Part shown: piece after piece, positions 21,789 through 35,978 of the stretch
How positions within the stretch are numbered: the stretch's first letter is position 1
Layout of the letters: each line of letters opens with the position of its first letter
Source: Carallia brachiata
Taxonomy: Eukaryota > Streptophyta > Magnoliopsida > Malpighiales > Rhizophoraceae
Direction of reading: 5' to 3'
NCBI GenBank assembly: GCA_021464245.1
Contig: JADCRB010000031.1
Location: 2,403,709-2,467,708 of the forward strand
Length of the DNA stretch: 64,000 nt
Position numbers and translations under genes: made by a program
The notes under the pieces: model-generated
Seen by the model: the letters and a program-made list of their open reading frames with translations, nothing else
What the model was told of the DNA's origin: nothing
Database searches by the model: none

Positions 21789-24168
21789 TTATCTTAACCC
21801 AAAAAAAAATAAAATTCTTTACACTGAATGAGGCAGAACATTTCATAGGGAATTTCTGCTCATAAATTATTCAGAGAAACAATTGTACGTTTAAAGTCAT
21901 AATTATTAATTTAATAGAATTCTTAGGACTTTTAACATACTAGTGACGCTTTATTAAATAATTTTAAATAAATAATAATAAATAATTATATAATATTATT
22001 TAATAATATTTAATAATTTATTTATTTATTTATTTTTATAAATTAATTATTTAATTATTTATATCACTTTATTATTATTTTAAAATTATTTATATAAAAA
22101 CAATAAATTTTTCCTTTTTAACATTAATTATTGTGACTATACTTTTGCAGGCCATGGACTGACAAAACCCAGGAGGAAATTGAAGGGGAAAAACAGTCAA
22201 AAAGATCATTTGATGACTTTCTATTTCTTTTAATAATTGTTATTTATTTTTTTAATTTTAATTTCAAAAAAAATTTAGAGTTCTTTTAAAAAAATTATAA
22301 AATGATATAAATCATTATATAATTATATTAAAAAAATTAAAAATAAATAAATTATTATATATTATTAAATAAAAATTTGTTATTATTTTGATAAAATTTA
22401 AGCAAGCTACGTATTGTGCTCTTTTTAACTAAGAGTCTCATTATACTTCCATAATTAAATTTTTATCTGATTACAATAAGGCTCCTATTTTCTGCAACAA
22501 GAGTTTTATTTTTTACAACAAAAAAAATACAGATTTTTTATATTATAAAAAAGAATATTATTGTTACACAAAATAAAATGTTTATTATAATTAGAGTAAA
22601 ATTCAATTTTGAGATGTCCTTTTTTCCTTTAACTAATATGGATCACCGTACATGCATGTATACTTCTTCACGTGCCATTGGATTTCGAGAGGTGGCATGT
22701 AAAACTATGATTATGATTCGCTATTTACAGCTTTGGTAAAGAGACCAAACAAACTCTCTTGTACAGGAATGGAATCATGCGTCCACGACCCAGCGACCAA
22801 GACAGGCCGGAGAGCTCTTCTTTTTTCTTCTATCTCCAATCCAATGTAACTGCTCTGATGGAAAAAGCTCTGTGTTGGGTTCAGTAGGCACACAAATCAC
22901 TTTTGGGATTTCACATTTGACACAAAGCAACTTGTTGAGATGATTTTGTTTCCAATTATTTGTACTTTTATGACTTTGACAAAAAGCACCGTGTGGGCTC
23001 AGTAGTCAAGTTCCCCAGGTTTTACTCCATTCCCAGCGCAATGTAGTTTTTCTTCTTGTTAGCAAATTTGTTTTTATAAATATAAGTTAGATGAAATTAA
23101 AGTGAAATTAAAAGAATATAAAATAAATTAAATGATATAAAATATTTGATAATTTAATTTAAAAAAATAAAAAATAAGTAAACTGTTAAATTTATGAGAT
23201 AAATTATGTAATTATATGTGTATTTTTAACTTATTGGCATAACAATGCTTCTTTTGTCAACAGTGTATGATAAATTGACCTGGGGAAAGGAAAATAATTG
23301 GACATGGCCCTCAAAATCTTCTTGAACACATCATGAAGATTGACCTAGTTGAATAAAATTTACATTATATAATCATTTTTTTAACTGAAAAAAAAAATAT
23401 TTGTAAATATGTCACTCATAGTATTTGTAAATTAAAATCAGAATAATCTTCATATTTGAATGTCCTGTTTAATTACTCCCATAAATATAGACTTATCATT
23501 TGAGTATTGTTAAATCCAAATGGATCTCTCTTACACTAGGCTATAGTGTTAATGAATCGTGAACCCATGTAGGGTGCAGGTATAGCTTCACTGGCGTATT
23601 ACGATGACATCACGGGAATTTAAACTTGGGTCAACGAGGAGAAAAACGCACCGAATTACCATCAAATTACTACCTCGAGTGGTACATTATATAATCACAT
23701 TGTAAATGAAATTTCTGCTCATGCGAATGATCTGTCTTTGACTAGAAAAAGAATTATACAAATTGGTATGTTAGGCAGAATTTGATTTGTGATATTATTA
23801 GATTGTAGTATGAAGAAAAATATCGTTAAAAAATAGGTGTGTGGATATAGGATTATGAAAGATGAGTGATCAACTCATTTGTCAGTGCCCGTGCGGGAGC
23901 ATTGTTAGGTTGGGTGGGTAGGAGGCCAGAAGCATGGCGGACGACTGAAGATATCTACATAATGGGCCGTGGGTCGCCATTGTGTGGAGCCTTATCATCC
24001 GAAATAATGTTGTGGAGAGGGGACTCTTATTCATCGTTCATGTATCTACTGTTATTTTGTTAGGCAGCTTGAATTTTGTATGCATATATAGTGCATGTAT
24101 GACGTTATCTTGCACATTTCAAAGTCCAAACTACGTCTTATAAATAAAAAATTAAAAAAAAATACTTA
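21789..24168. other. AT-rich intergenic, no gene seen
   Basis: Very AT-rich, with A/T blocks at 21960-22110 and 22230-22400. Short frames around 22.7-22.9 kb (minus) and 23.9-24.06 kb (plus) have no family match I know. I see no RNA gene. Confidence 0.5.
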
Positions 24169-24173
24169 GCGAG

Positions 24174-24957
24174 TGTAACGAGCGTAAATTTTGAAACTGT
24201 AACAATTAGACTCGAAAATATAAAAATAAATTATAAATAAAAATTTAAAAATAAAAGAAAATTTACATAAAGTCGATTTTCGTAATTCCTCCGATTAGTG
24301 TTCCTTTATAACTCTATCAAGGATTGTACGAGTTTGATCTTGACAGCAGTAAATTCCACAATTTTTTCTTAAACTGGGTAGACTGAAACTGGATCTGATA
24401 TAGATATTTAGATTACAGTTCAGAACTACAGAGACCTGATCTGAACCGATCTGACTTAATTTCACTGAGAGTCGAAGGGATTTATTATCGGATGAGTTAC
24501 CTGAACTTTACTGAGAGTCGTATGAGACTTGAACCCAGTCAGATTTGTAATAATTTGATATTTTTAAATATATATTCTCATAAATTCAAATTTAAAATGA
24601 TTAGAGAATATAAATCTAAAAATAACTTTAGAAATGAAAACAGCAAATTTTTTGAAATTTACACTTGAAATATCTCTTAAAAAAAAGTTAGAAGAGTGTA
24701 CTGCAGAATAAAATACATAAGAAAAGAGAAAATTTTTCTTAAAAGATTTTCAAAATTTTTTTTTTCTCTCAAATTCTCTGTATTTTTCTGTTTACAGATT
24801 TACTGAATATATTTTAAACTGGGAGTAAAGACTTATTTATAGGGTTTCATTTCCGTGTCGTGTGAAAGGAAGAAAGTTTAAATTAATTATGCGGCTGGTC
24901 GGCGTAGCCGATTTTAAGGTCGGTGATGCTAATTATTGACTTTTTTTTTTGTTTATA
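24174..24957 (-). mobile_element. Solo LTR of the same Tat-type family, minus strand
   Basis: The reverse complement follows the LTRs of the full element end to end: GTAAATTT terminus, the disease-free stretch matching GATCTTGACAG/CTGGGTAGACTGAAACTGG, and a degenerate TATTTATAG promoter box at about 24834. It is more diverged than the element's own LTR pair, so it is older. Imperfect 5-base target duplications flank it: GCGAG (24169-24173) and GTGAG (24958-24962). Confidence 0.85.
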
Positions 24958-24962
24958 GTGAG

Positions 24963-27900
24963 ATTTTTTAAATAAAATTAAAATGAAATTAAAATAATAT
25001 GATTATTAAATAATTAATTTTTTTTTATAAAAAATTTAGATGTTACAATTGTTTTTTTCTTTAGGATATTGTGCACATCCAGACACTATATTTATGAGCT
25101 TTGTCTGTGGGAAGGGAAAATTCGAACTACAAAAGCTATTTTTTTGCTAGGACACCTCACAGCATACCACAGACAACAAGTTGTTTATTTAATATAATGG
25201 AAAAAAAATTGATATTTTAAATTGTTTTCTTATCCAGATGAAACACCTATGTCTTTTTGTATTTTTTAAATAATTGCAATCATATACTACAGTAGGTAAA
25301 TTTCCACTTCTATCATAAGGGGGTAGCGGCAATCCCAGACTTTTGTACATTTTATATATGAATACCGGTTGTTAATTAATAATTACATGTCCAAATGAAA
25401 ATTTGCTGTTAAAAAATTCTTAATTACGTGAGCCCATAAATTTTGATGCAGTTTCTCCGATCGAAGATAAATCGTGATGATGATAAGTAGCAAGCCACTA
25501 CCCACAACCTAACTTGAGGCATTATTAATTTGGCAAAAGTAGCTTTGCCATGCATGGCTAATAAACAAAATAATACCACTACCTATCGTTAGTCTAGTGA
25601 TAGGAGGATTGTTCGTTTTATGCTTAGGTTACAAGTTCAAGTCTCCGTTAAAATATTTGATGAAATTAAACTAATTACGTGCACAAATTTAACACTTCGT
25701 GGGCCTTAGATTTGCACCGTAAGGGACTCAACGTGAATAACTTACTGACAAATATATTACAATACACTCTAACCAAACTTTAAAATATTATCTTATTTTT
25801 CCATTTTTAAGACAACGAATAAGCTAAATACGAATCAAAGGTGCAGTACTTTGCATTTTTCAGCAGAAAAAAAAAAAAAAAAACATAGGTCACACCAATC
25901 ATGCAAGTGCCTCTTTACTTTCCGCAAAGTGAGTAAAGTGCGCCGTCTGGTCCTAGATAGCGATTTATGGCATTTAACTAAAAAAAGTTTGATATCTATA
26001 TTTTAATAATTATATTTAATATGAATATTATGATGAATTTATTTATTTTTATAATAAAATTAATAAAATATGATATAAAAAATTATTATATAATTTTTTT
26101 TATTTTTTTATAACAAAAATAATAAGTATTATTTTAAAAATAATTAAATTCGTTATAAAAATTATATTATATATATATATATATATATATATTATCTATA
26201 TACAAGAATATATATATAAAAATAAATTGTTGAATTAATTATATGAGATTGTATTTCTCTTAATTTTATATCATTAAAGGTAGAGATATGTATCTGCGCT
26301 TTGAGTTTTGTGGATAAGGTAGAAACCTATAGCAGTTTGTGTTATCCGAAAACTGATTTGATTTAGGAGAAAAATTATATAATATATATAAAAACAGTTA
26401 TAAAGTTAATATGTGATATTTGAATTATTAGATCATAAAAAAATATTAAATTTTAAAAAATATAAATTAAATAAATTATTAAATTAATTATATATATTTT
26501 ATATATAATACAAGATGTCTTTACTTAGTCTTACCATTATTTTAAACAAGTTGCATGAGAGAAAGTGAGAAGGAAAAGGAGATGTGATAGGTGTACATAA
26601 GGAACGAGGAATAACTATATGCTACTTAGCCATAATTATTCTGTAGATGTTATTCAAATTAATTAATAGGTTTTGTAAGTGATTCGAACTCTCTTTTTTT
26701 ATCGAATTATGAAGCCTATTAGGTTATGTGAGTTATATTATATAGATAATTTTTTATATTTTTATAAATTTTATATCCTCTTTTAAAATTAGGGATCTCA
26801 AAAATAAAAATTTATGTTATTAACTATTACGGTATTTCTTAAAAAATAAAAAACGTTTATTTTCCTTCCCCGTTTCTTTAATCATTAAAGTAAAGGTAAA
26901 AAATGTCAAGTAACTATAATTTGCATTTTGTAGCACCTTATCTAGATCAATATACCATTAAAAAAAACAAAGCAAATAAGCGATGTGAATACCTACACGC
27001 TTAGCCGTTACATAACCCAGCTTGTACGAACTGTTACAAATTTAGCTCATAAAATTATTCTCAGGTTTAATTGTTTTTCTCCTAAACGAAAAAAAAATTA
27101 CCTATTAATTTGTTTCAAGTGATTTTTCTTGTCCATATGGTATAATGTTCCTCCTTTTCTTTCCCGTCCGGTCCAGTAAATGCCATTGGTTTCAACTTTT
27201 ACATTACCCTTTTTCACTTTGTCATCTCCTTTTCTTTTTACTTGTACCGTTAAATAGTTAAAAAAGATCTAAATAAATATCTTTAAAAAAATTATAATAT
27301 AATAAATTTAAAATTTATTACAATTATATTAATAAAAAATACAAAAAATAATGTTTTTTACACTATATATTTTATTATTATAATTATAAAAAAATTTTAA
27401 ATTTATTATATTACAAACATTTAACAAACAACTTTTTCTTAAAATATAAATATTTTTCGTTAGAAAAAAAAAAAAGTAGGCCTAATTTTAAGGGGCGTTG
27501 CAGGGGTTGTTGCTCACTAGTCAACGTAATGAAAGGCCCAGCCAAAAAGTTGGGTGAGTGAATGTAGTCAGTACCACCAGCAAACTGCAATTGAACCTTG
27601 AAATTTGTGTAAGCTCCTGCTTGCTTGTGCAGATTTTGTTCCGCCAACACCCAATGCTCTGACTCGGGGGTCGCTTTTCTCGCAGCAAGTTTTCAAAGTC
27701 GCAAAAGAGTAGAAGAATTTGAGATTGGGCGTTTTGTTGGATGTTGCTTATGGCCGAGTAACTATTGAACTGGTGTATTTTAAAATTTCGAAAATTGTTG
27801 TAATCATTCACCACAAAAGATTTCTCAACCCTCTAATATGAGGTGGTGAATCTTTTTTATATGAAAAAATTAATTAAAAATATTAATTAATAATTTTAAT

Positions 27901-30900
27901 CCCAATTTACATAGTTAATAATTAATATCTTTCCTATACACTTTAAAAAAATATTAAGAATTTTATCAGTACAAATGGTAAAATGTGATAGAATCATCAA
28001 AGTCAAATCGACACACAGACCAAGGAATTAAGTGCAGTAAATCACATGGGCGCCATGTTTTTTCCACTGTCTAATACTGGTGCAGCTATCCCAGGACTCA
28101 TGCACTGGCCACAGTTTCATTTACTCTGTAATCTTGGATTTCGGTCACCGGTTGGCAGAGGAATTTGGTTTTATTTTATGGTTTTCAAGTACCAACCATG
28201 CAATTAAAAAAAGAGATATGTATTTTTTTATGAATAAAAAAAGAGATCCGTATATAATTATAAGGAAAATTTTGACAAATTCAAAAAAATGTAGACGCAA
28301 GACCATGTATAATATAAATACAAATATTTTTTATTAATTTTTTATTATAAATATTAATTATTTAGTTGAACGAACTGATTTATCAATTATTTTACATATG
28401 TTTTTATTCATAATTTTAATTTCATAGATGTAAGTAAATAGATGTAAAATAATTTTATATAATATATAAAAATATTGGTAATATTGAGAAATTAATGAAG
28501 AAATCATACTGCAAGATCTTTGAGCTGAATCGTTGGTTTGTGCGATGAAATTTACCAAGCGTTATTAGGACGATGCCACTGCAAGAATGCTCCCTCCTGC
28601 ATTGTGCATGACTGCCTTTTTCGTGGAACTGAATTTCATTGCCCGAGGAGTTCAAGGACCTTATAGCTATGACTTAGCTAGAAAAAGTGGCCTCATTATC
28701 TGACACGGTTGGTGGTACATCAAATATTTTTTTACGTTGTTATATTCTCATTCTATAAGCATAATAATGGGAATAATTAGTCGAGATTATGTTATTCCTT
28801 CGAAGATTTTTAGCCTCATCCGGCAATTTTGTCCTTTTGGTTCAGTGAACCTTTCCAACGGATGCAGGGCATAAAGGACCAAACCATTTCATGGGTTTTC
28901 TTTGTAGGGTGCAAATTGGCATAATCTTGGGGCACATTTTAGCAATTAAAGCCTATGTATTTTTTTTTTTAAGAAAAAATATACATTGCACGTATATTCA
29001 TCATTGTAGTTGTGAGTTAATATAGTTTATCGTCCGTTGATATCCTCATTTATTTTTTATTAAGATTGTTATCCTCATTTAACATATGCTTTTGCTTCAT
29101 ACATAAATTTAGATTATCGTCACGAATTTCAAAACCCTAGATAGTAGTATTTTATTTTATTTAGAAGCAATTACATAAACATCGAAGTACTAATAAAATA
29201 ATAAAATTTATAAACCGTTTCTCTTTTCATTAACTCTTTTTTTTTATTATTGTCAATGGAGAGAGAAAAATGAAGAAATTATACTTTTATTTATTGTATC
29301 ACTGTGAAACAAATGTTTCCATTTAATTGATTAGATATCTGGCTGTTAATTTTAGTCAAAAAGTTCCATGTGAAGTATACTGTATGCGATAGTAAATGCA
29401 TGGAAGAAAAAGTAAATAAGGGGACAAAATTCATGAAATTCGAGAAAAATCTGCAGCCACAGAAGTTTTTTGTTTGGTGATGGCATCAATCGATCGAGTA
29501 ATAGACATTATGAGTTCCCAAAATGAGAAGTTCAATGAATCGTTTTGATTATGTCTTCCATTAAGTTCTTTGACGGAATGGAGAAGTAACACTATAAAAT
29601 GTTATTACATCGAGCCATGTTACGGTGCGCTATGCTTACATCGTTTAACAATCACAACTGCTCTTTTCGTGGACTTTATATTGGTTTTCACACATTGGTT
29701 GGTGAGGGAGATTCGAACATTATAAATTGCTGCTATGTTTTATGGTGTTAAAATTAAATCCAATCTCCCAATTATAAAAAAGAGGTGGGGATATTATGTG
29801 TTCTAATCGACAATATTCATGAATCTTGATCCTTCCTAATACAGTTGAGGCTTCATCTTGATTAGTGACATTTGCATGTCAATTGATCGCCTCCAACGAT
29901 CAGGAGATTCTTATATAAGTTGGTCAGATTAAATTTTCATTATTAAATGCAATTTAACGCTTGTTTTTTTTTTCTTTTTTGATGAATCATAATGCAATTT
30001 TATTAGAGAAACAAATTTTTTTTAACGGAAAAAAATAATGCATTGTAAAAATATTAGTCATTACACCTGTAGCTAAAACCAATTGTTATCTATTGACATT
30101 TTTATTCAATTTCTTTATTGAGAGAATCTACTGTCACAACACTAATATATACTATTAACAAATCACGTCAATTACCCACCCAACTCATTTTTTGAAAAGG
30201 AGTGACAATGCGAAAGTTTAAACCTTAGTCTCGTAGAAACACCTGCAAAACTTACAACTAAATTCATAAATACATCAATTAAATTGTAGTATATGCTGTA
30301 AATTATTGGAATTAAAAAAAAAAGAGCATTTTTTGTGACCCATGCTACAATTACTTACTGGAGCAACTTTTGGCAAAGGGCCGACACCGTCCTTAAATCC
30401 ATGGAAATATGCCCCAGACAAATGGTTCGCCGCTTTACTTCTAAGTGGCAATCATAGTCCCCTAAATCCATAGCCTACGCCTTACCCTAGAAAAGAGTTC
30501 TTCGCTGAATACTAAATTGTAACAACGTTATTTTATGAACAATTGTAGCACGCTAAGAAAGTAAATAAATAATTAAAAACAATTATAAATAGTTTTTGGT
30601 GCCTTTATTAAATTTTATTATGTTAATTTTTTTGTCAAGATGTAACTTCCAAAAAAAACTCATATAAGATCATGTTTGGATCTCTTAAAATTAAGTTTTG
30701 TAATCTTTTCCTTGGCTTAATTTAATCCATATTTCTAAGAAAATTCATCCAATACATATGTACTATAACAGCTTTATCTTAAAATGGATACATAATTGGC
30801 TAAAAAAGATAATTAGAATCATAACATATTTAAAGACCTGGATATGACTAATTAAGCCAATTAGATTAACCTAGTTAGCTATCATGTGTTGTAGAAAGCC

Positions 30901-33588
30901 TTAAAACTTGGTGGAGGAGACATAAGGTTTATCATAACCCCATGACACAAATGCAACCTAGTGCTTGCAAATGCAACTATTTTACATGTCTTTTTTTCCC
31001 TACCACTACATTTTGAAGACGCCACTTGCAAATTTTGGAACTTGAAACAACAATAATAATAATATTCGTGGGTCTAGTGCCTATTAGACCGAGTCTAAAC
31101 TATCGGCAAATGAGTGGATTTCAACTGTTTTATTATTTTGCTTTTTTATTGAGTTATGCTTTGTAGCTTAATCTTCCACAATAACACAATAATCACGTAA
31201 AATTTAATGATATTTAATATTTTTTTTAATTTCAAAAACTTACATTTCATTTTATTATTATTTTGTTACTACTTAATATTTCATTTTTTTTTTAATTTTG
31301 GTTTGATCCATCCCGATAAAACATGTTTTATACATATTTTGTACCGCGGCCGGGGTGGATTTTGAGTTTCCTACAGGTTCAAATTGGCTACTCAAGATCA
31401 AATATTTATATGATTCAAATAAAGAAAAACTTAACTTTGTTTTAAAAAAAATGATAATTTAGTGCAACTAAAAACATTCAACTGGGAGTGAAATCTGACC
31501 AGACGCTTTGGGAGGGAAAAAAGCGGAAGGAAAGGAAAATAGGGAATTAAAAAAACAATGTTTGTGTTTGAGAAATTCTTTAGGAGAGAGAAAAATTAAT
31601 TTTCTTGCTTAATTCATCAAATTCATCTCCTCATATTTAGAGAAAAATTATTGATTCCCCAACAATTTATATTAAGAGACTCTATTTTTATTATAAAAAG
31701 TAAAAATTAACATTTTATATATATATATATATATATTACTTTCTAACAAAAAATTTATAATTTTTCTTTCTAACACAACAAAAAATTAAACTATTTTTCC
31801 ACCTCCAATTTTTCTCTCTCTTATTTTCTTTTTGTCTATTTTGTTTCTCTTTCTCTACTTTCTTATTCAAATACTGTGTTAAGGAATAGGTGGAAGCTTT
31901 TGATTTATAGCTGCACAAGAAAGTTGAAACAACAATCGAACAAGGATTGGAACGTGCCTGTGCTTACAGCATTACTTTCCAATGGCATCGATGATCATCC
32001 AACCTTAATAAGAACCCCCAACAAGTCATTTGGGCAGTGACAGTGGCAGTGGCAGGGCTAGTTATGTCACTTGGTGGAAAAGACATGGCCCTGATTGGGC
32101 AAATGGTGGCAGTGACTTTCTTGTTTATGTCTCAGATTTATCGCTCGAAATATATCTTATGGAGGATTTTGCTAGTACACTTACACATAAAAAAGGCCAA
32201 AAAAAAAAAAATAATAATAATAACACACACCTTGAGATTCTGCGACACACCTGATGGCTGATGCTAACTTCTGCTCTTTTTGCACAGACTTCTATTCTTC
32301 TTCGTCCTGTTTTTGTTTTGTTTTTTTTTTTAATCATTAAAAATAAATTTATAATAAATATATTAATTATTAAAATTTTAAAATAAAATCAACATTTAAA
32401 TAATCGTGATACCTCATTTAATTATTTTTTAAAAAATATATTTATTACTTAAATATCACTAAATTTAAACATAATTTTTTTAAATTAACCATAATATTAA
32501 TTAGTTTAAAATTAATACCATCTGTCGATTAAACTGGGAGGCTGGTGTAGCATGATCTTCTGATTTTTTTTTATATATTTTTATTTTCTTTTTGAACTCT
32601 ACTTTTTTAGATTTCAGTTCTTTTTTTTTTATTTTTTTAATCAAAAGATTTCAGCTGCCTCAATTATTGGCAAAAGGGCAGCTTCAAATACACTTCTCTA
32701 TCAATGTTGGCTTTTTTTTTTTTAAATTAAAACAAATTTATTGTAGACATGACAGTTATTAAATTTATAATTGAGATCAATTTATTATACTGTTGATATC
32801 TTCGTTCAACCATTCTTAAAAGGTAGACTCCTATTGAAGTACGGTTAAGCTTGAAATAAGTTTTTTTTCAAAGTCGACTATAATATTAATGAATTTAAAA
32901 TTTAATTCTATGTTTAGACATAAATTTTCCTTTTATTCAGGATTCAAATGTTGGCTTGTTAGTATATGAATATCCAGATATTATCATCCATGGAGTAAGT
33001 TATAATCGATATGCCACAAAATTCATCTTTGATATTTTAGAATCTTATTTTCTAAAAAATAATTAAGTGTATCATTTTTTCGGTTTAATAAGATGCCTGT
33101 GTAATTATTTTTCATTAGCGTTTACTCCTCTCTCGACACAAATTGGAGGAGAAAAAAAGAATAGAAAATCAAATTCCCAATTTCGGAAAGGTCCAAAAAT
33201 TTCATGGTAGATATCAAAAATTAATAAAATTATGTATATATATATATGGAATTAGCTTTTAAGTAAACAAACATGCCTGGAATTTAAGTTACACTATTAA
33301 AAAAAATTAATTTAAGAGCAAGTCTTTCCTTTATCCAATAGACTTTAGTGCCATGTTCAACACTTAGTGAAATTTCCAAAAAAAATAAATAAATAAAAGA
33401 TCCTAATATTATATTTCTTTGGAGAAACAAAATTTTTTTAAAAAATAGTTATTTTATTGTTACAGATACAATGCGATTTTTTGCTATTTAGCTCCTCGTG
33501 GCTTGTAGTCGGTGGCGCACGAAATTCCCGAAGATGGAAAAGTAAAAAAAACAAAAGAAAAAAAAAAAAGAATTCATATGGTCAAAAG
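24963..33588. other. Long AT-rich gene-poor stretch
   Basis: No gene family is recognisable on either strand over 8.6 kb. It contains an (AT)n microsatellite at about 26166-26192, another at about 31719-31736, and many A/T homopolymer blocks. A possible tRNA-derived SINE trace lies at 25585-25660 (plus), with box A-like and box B-like words. A hydrophobic 74-codon frame at 32037-32261 has no match I know. Confidence 0.5.
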
Positions 33589-33597
33589 GTTTATTAG

Positions 33598-34191
33598 CTA
33601 TATAATACAGACACTTCAAAAAATGAATGTATTGTGTGTCGGACATGCGACAGACACGCAGCGGATATGTGTCTGACACGGTTAAAAGTGTCCGTCGAAA
33701 TTTTTTTTTTTAATTCAGATATGGGAAGCACAAGTGTCTGACATGCCACGGATACGCTTGAATATTTTTATGATTATTTTTAACAAATAAAAAAATTCTT
33801 AAAAATTATAGTTTAATACTGTCAATTGTTTATAACTTTTAAAACGTTTAAATTTTAACTTATTTTTAATTTTAATAGAAAAATTAAATTGATTATAAAA
33901 TCTTATATTTATATTTGAGTATTTCACAATAAAAATAAAAAATCTTACAATATATTATTTAAATAAAAATTTTCTAAAACTTATAGTAGTTATATAAATA
34001 TATTTTTGGGTGAATAAAGTTTATAAAATTATTTAAAAATATATATATGATACAAAAAAATTTATAAATTTAATTATATATATATAGTCGTGTCTAAACC
34101 GTATCCGTATCCTAATAATTTTAAAATTAATGTGTTATTATATCCATATCATACTGTATTTGTATCACCGTATCTGTATCCATGTTTCATA
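33598..34191. mobile_element. MULE-type MITE with 9-base target duplication
   Basis: A 594-base non-coding block rich in GTGTC(T/G)GACA and CCGTATCCGTATC words. It is flanked by exact direct repeats GTTTATTAG at 33589-33597 and 34192-34200. Loose terminal inverted similarity is seen: ATAATACAGACAC at the left end and, on the minus strand, GGATACAGATAC at the right. A 9-base duplication is the signature of Mutator-like transposases. Confidence 0.7.
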
Positions 34192-34200
34192 GTTTATTAG

Positions 34201-35929
34201 AAAGAAAAAAAACGCAGTTGGAAAGTCAATGTACAAAAGACACCCAGAAGGGGAGAGACAGCGAGAGACGGTTATACATGAGCAAAACTAGTAATGGGCT
34301 CACTGAATTCACAATTTATTTATTTTTTATTAAATTTAATTTTTTAATAATTTATATTAAGACATTATTGTAAAATTAAAAAGTTTAAGAAATTTTTTTT
34401 TTCCAACGTGTAATAAGAAAAAAGATACTACTAGGTTTTAGGAAATTTTTGCAACTATTATATACGATATGACAGAAAAATATATGATATATTAAAAAAA
34501 TTATACAAAGTATAATTAATTATTAATTTTTTTAAATTTTAATAACTAATTATACATTATGTAAGTTCTTATAATATATCATATAATTATTTTTAATTTT
34601 TTTATTATATCATATAATTTTTTGAATCAGATCATATATAACAATAACGGTCTTTTAGCTTTTTCCTGAGAAATATAAAAGTGAAGGGGCAAAGACAAAG
34701 CTCGCTGGAGCCGAGCGGAGCCAAGCCACCGGGAGAAAGTTACCCCCTACCTCCTAACTCAAAAGGATTGACAAAAAGAACGGGTAAAAACATTAGACAG
34801 TGAAAAAGTAAAGTAAATTAACCGGAAGAAAAGAAAGAGAGATAAAAAAAATTTAAAAAAAAAAGGGTGACGGAAGCTAACTGACGGCGAGAATTGTCAG
34901 GTAGCCTGCAAGAGGAGAGAGAGAGAGAGTGTGCATGTGTTGGGAAGAGGCGCTGGGAATCTTTTTGAGATGAACGGTTGGATGATGTCGATGGGACCCA
35001 CACACCCACAAAACCGTCCAACACATCATGCGCCCACGCCTCATTATTACAGCCCCCCTCCCTCCCGGTCCGCCCCGCTCCTACTTTAATATATGAACTT
35101 AGTATATAAATAAATTAACATTTTTTAAAAAAAAAAATTGGTGAGTTAAAAATTGTAGTAGACGCACGGAGATGTGTTGTGAATTGGTAAAAGAACTATG
35201 GAAATTAAAAAAAAAAATAATATGAAGAACAAAATGCTAATCAAATTTACTTACATGTAAAGCCATAAAATTTACTAAAAAAAATATGTCTAAAAAACAT
35301 GAATATATATATATATAATATATAATATAGATATATTATGTATATATATATATAGTATAAGAATATTCTGTTTTATCATAAAAATCTGGGAATTTAGTCT
35401 CAAAAAAAAAATTGAATTCTGACAAGTTGTTAGATTTAATGAATTTATTTATTTAGTGGAGTCGTTCGACTCAATTTGAAAAGAGTGTCAAGATTTACAT
35501 AATACAGGTGTCATGTGATCTTTTTTTTTTTTCCTTAAAAAACTGTTATTAGTATTACAGTGGTAAAAGAGGAGGACGGTGAGAATTAAGGTCAAAGGGA
35601 ACTCCCTACCTTATCTACCTTATAGTTGAAAGCATAGCTTCGAACGGTTTGGGCCTAAGCCCAATCGTCCGTTATCTTGTTTGTAAGGGTAACCATACCG
35701 AAATGGGTTTGCATGGTTCATGGAGGCCCGGCCCAGCCCAGCCCATGTGCAATTTGGGATGGCCACCGTTATGCATCACGCGTTTGGATGTATACTTTTT
35801 TGGCTAGTTTGGTAACGTTACGTGCTCCCTAGTTTGTTCATCCAGGTTCACTCCTCAGAGTTAAATTGCAAGCAGATAATTTAGAGATGTGAACTTAATA
35901 CATACAATGCATTCAAACTAACTAATGAC

Positions 35930-35978
<49 letters not shown>

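Noticed and set aside
27521..27814. 97-codon minus-strand frame
   Set aside because: No family recognised, no splice or promoter context, and composition like the flanks.
32037..32261. Hydrophobic 74-codon frame
   Set aside because: It looks membrane-like, but begins in a CAGTGACAGTGGCAGTGGCAG low-complexity stretch, has no conserved motif and ends in A-rich repeats. I could not support a gene.
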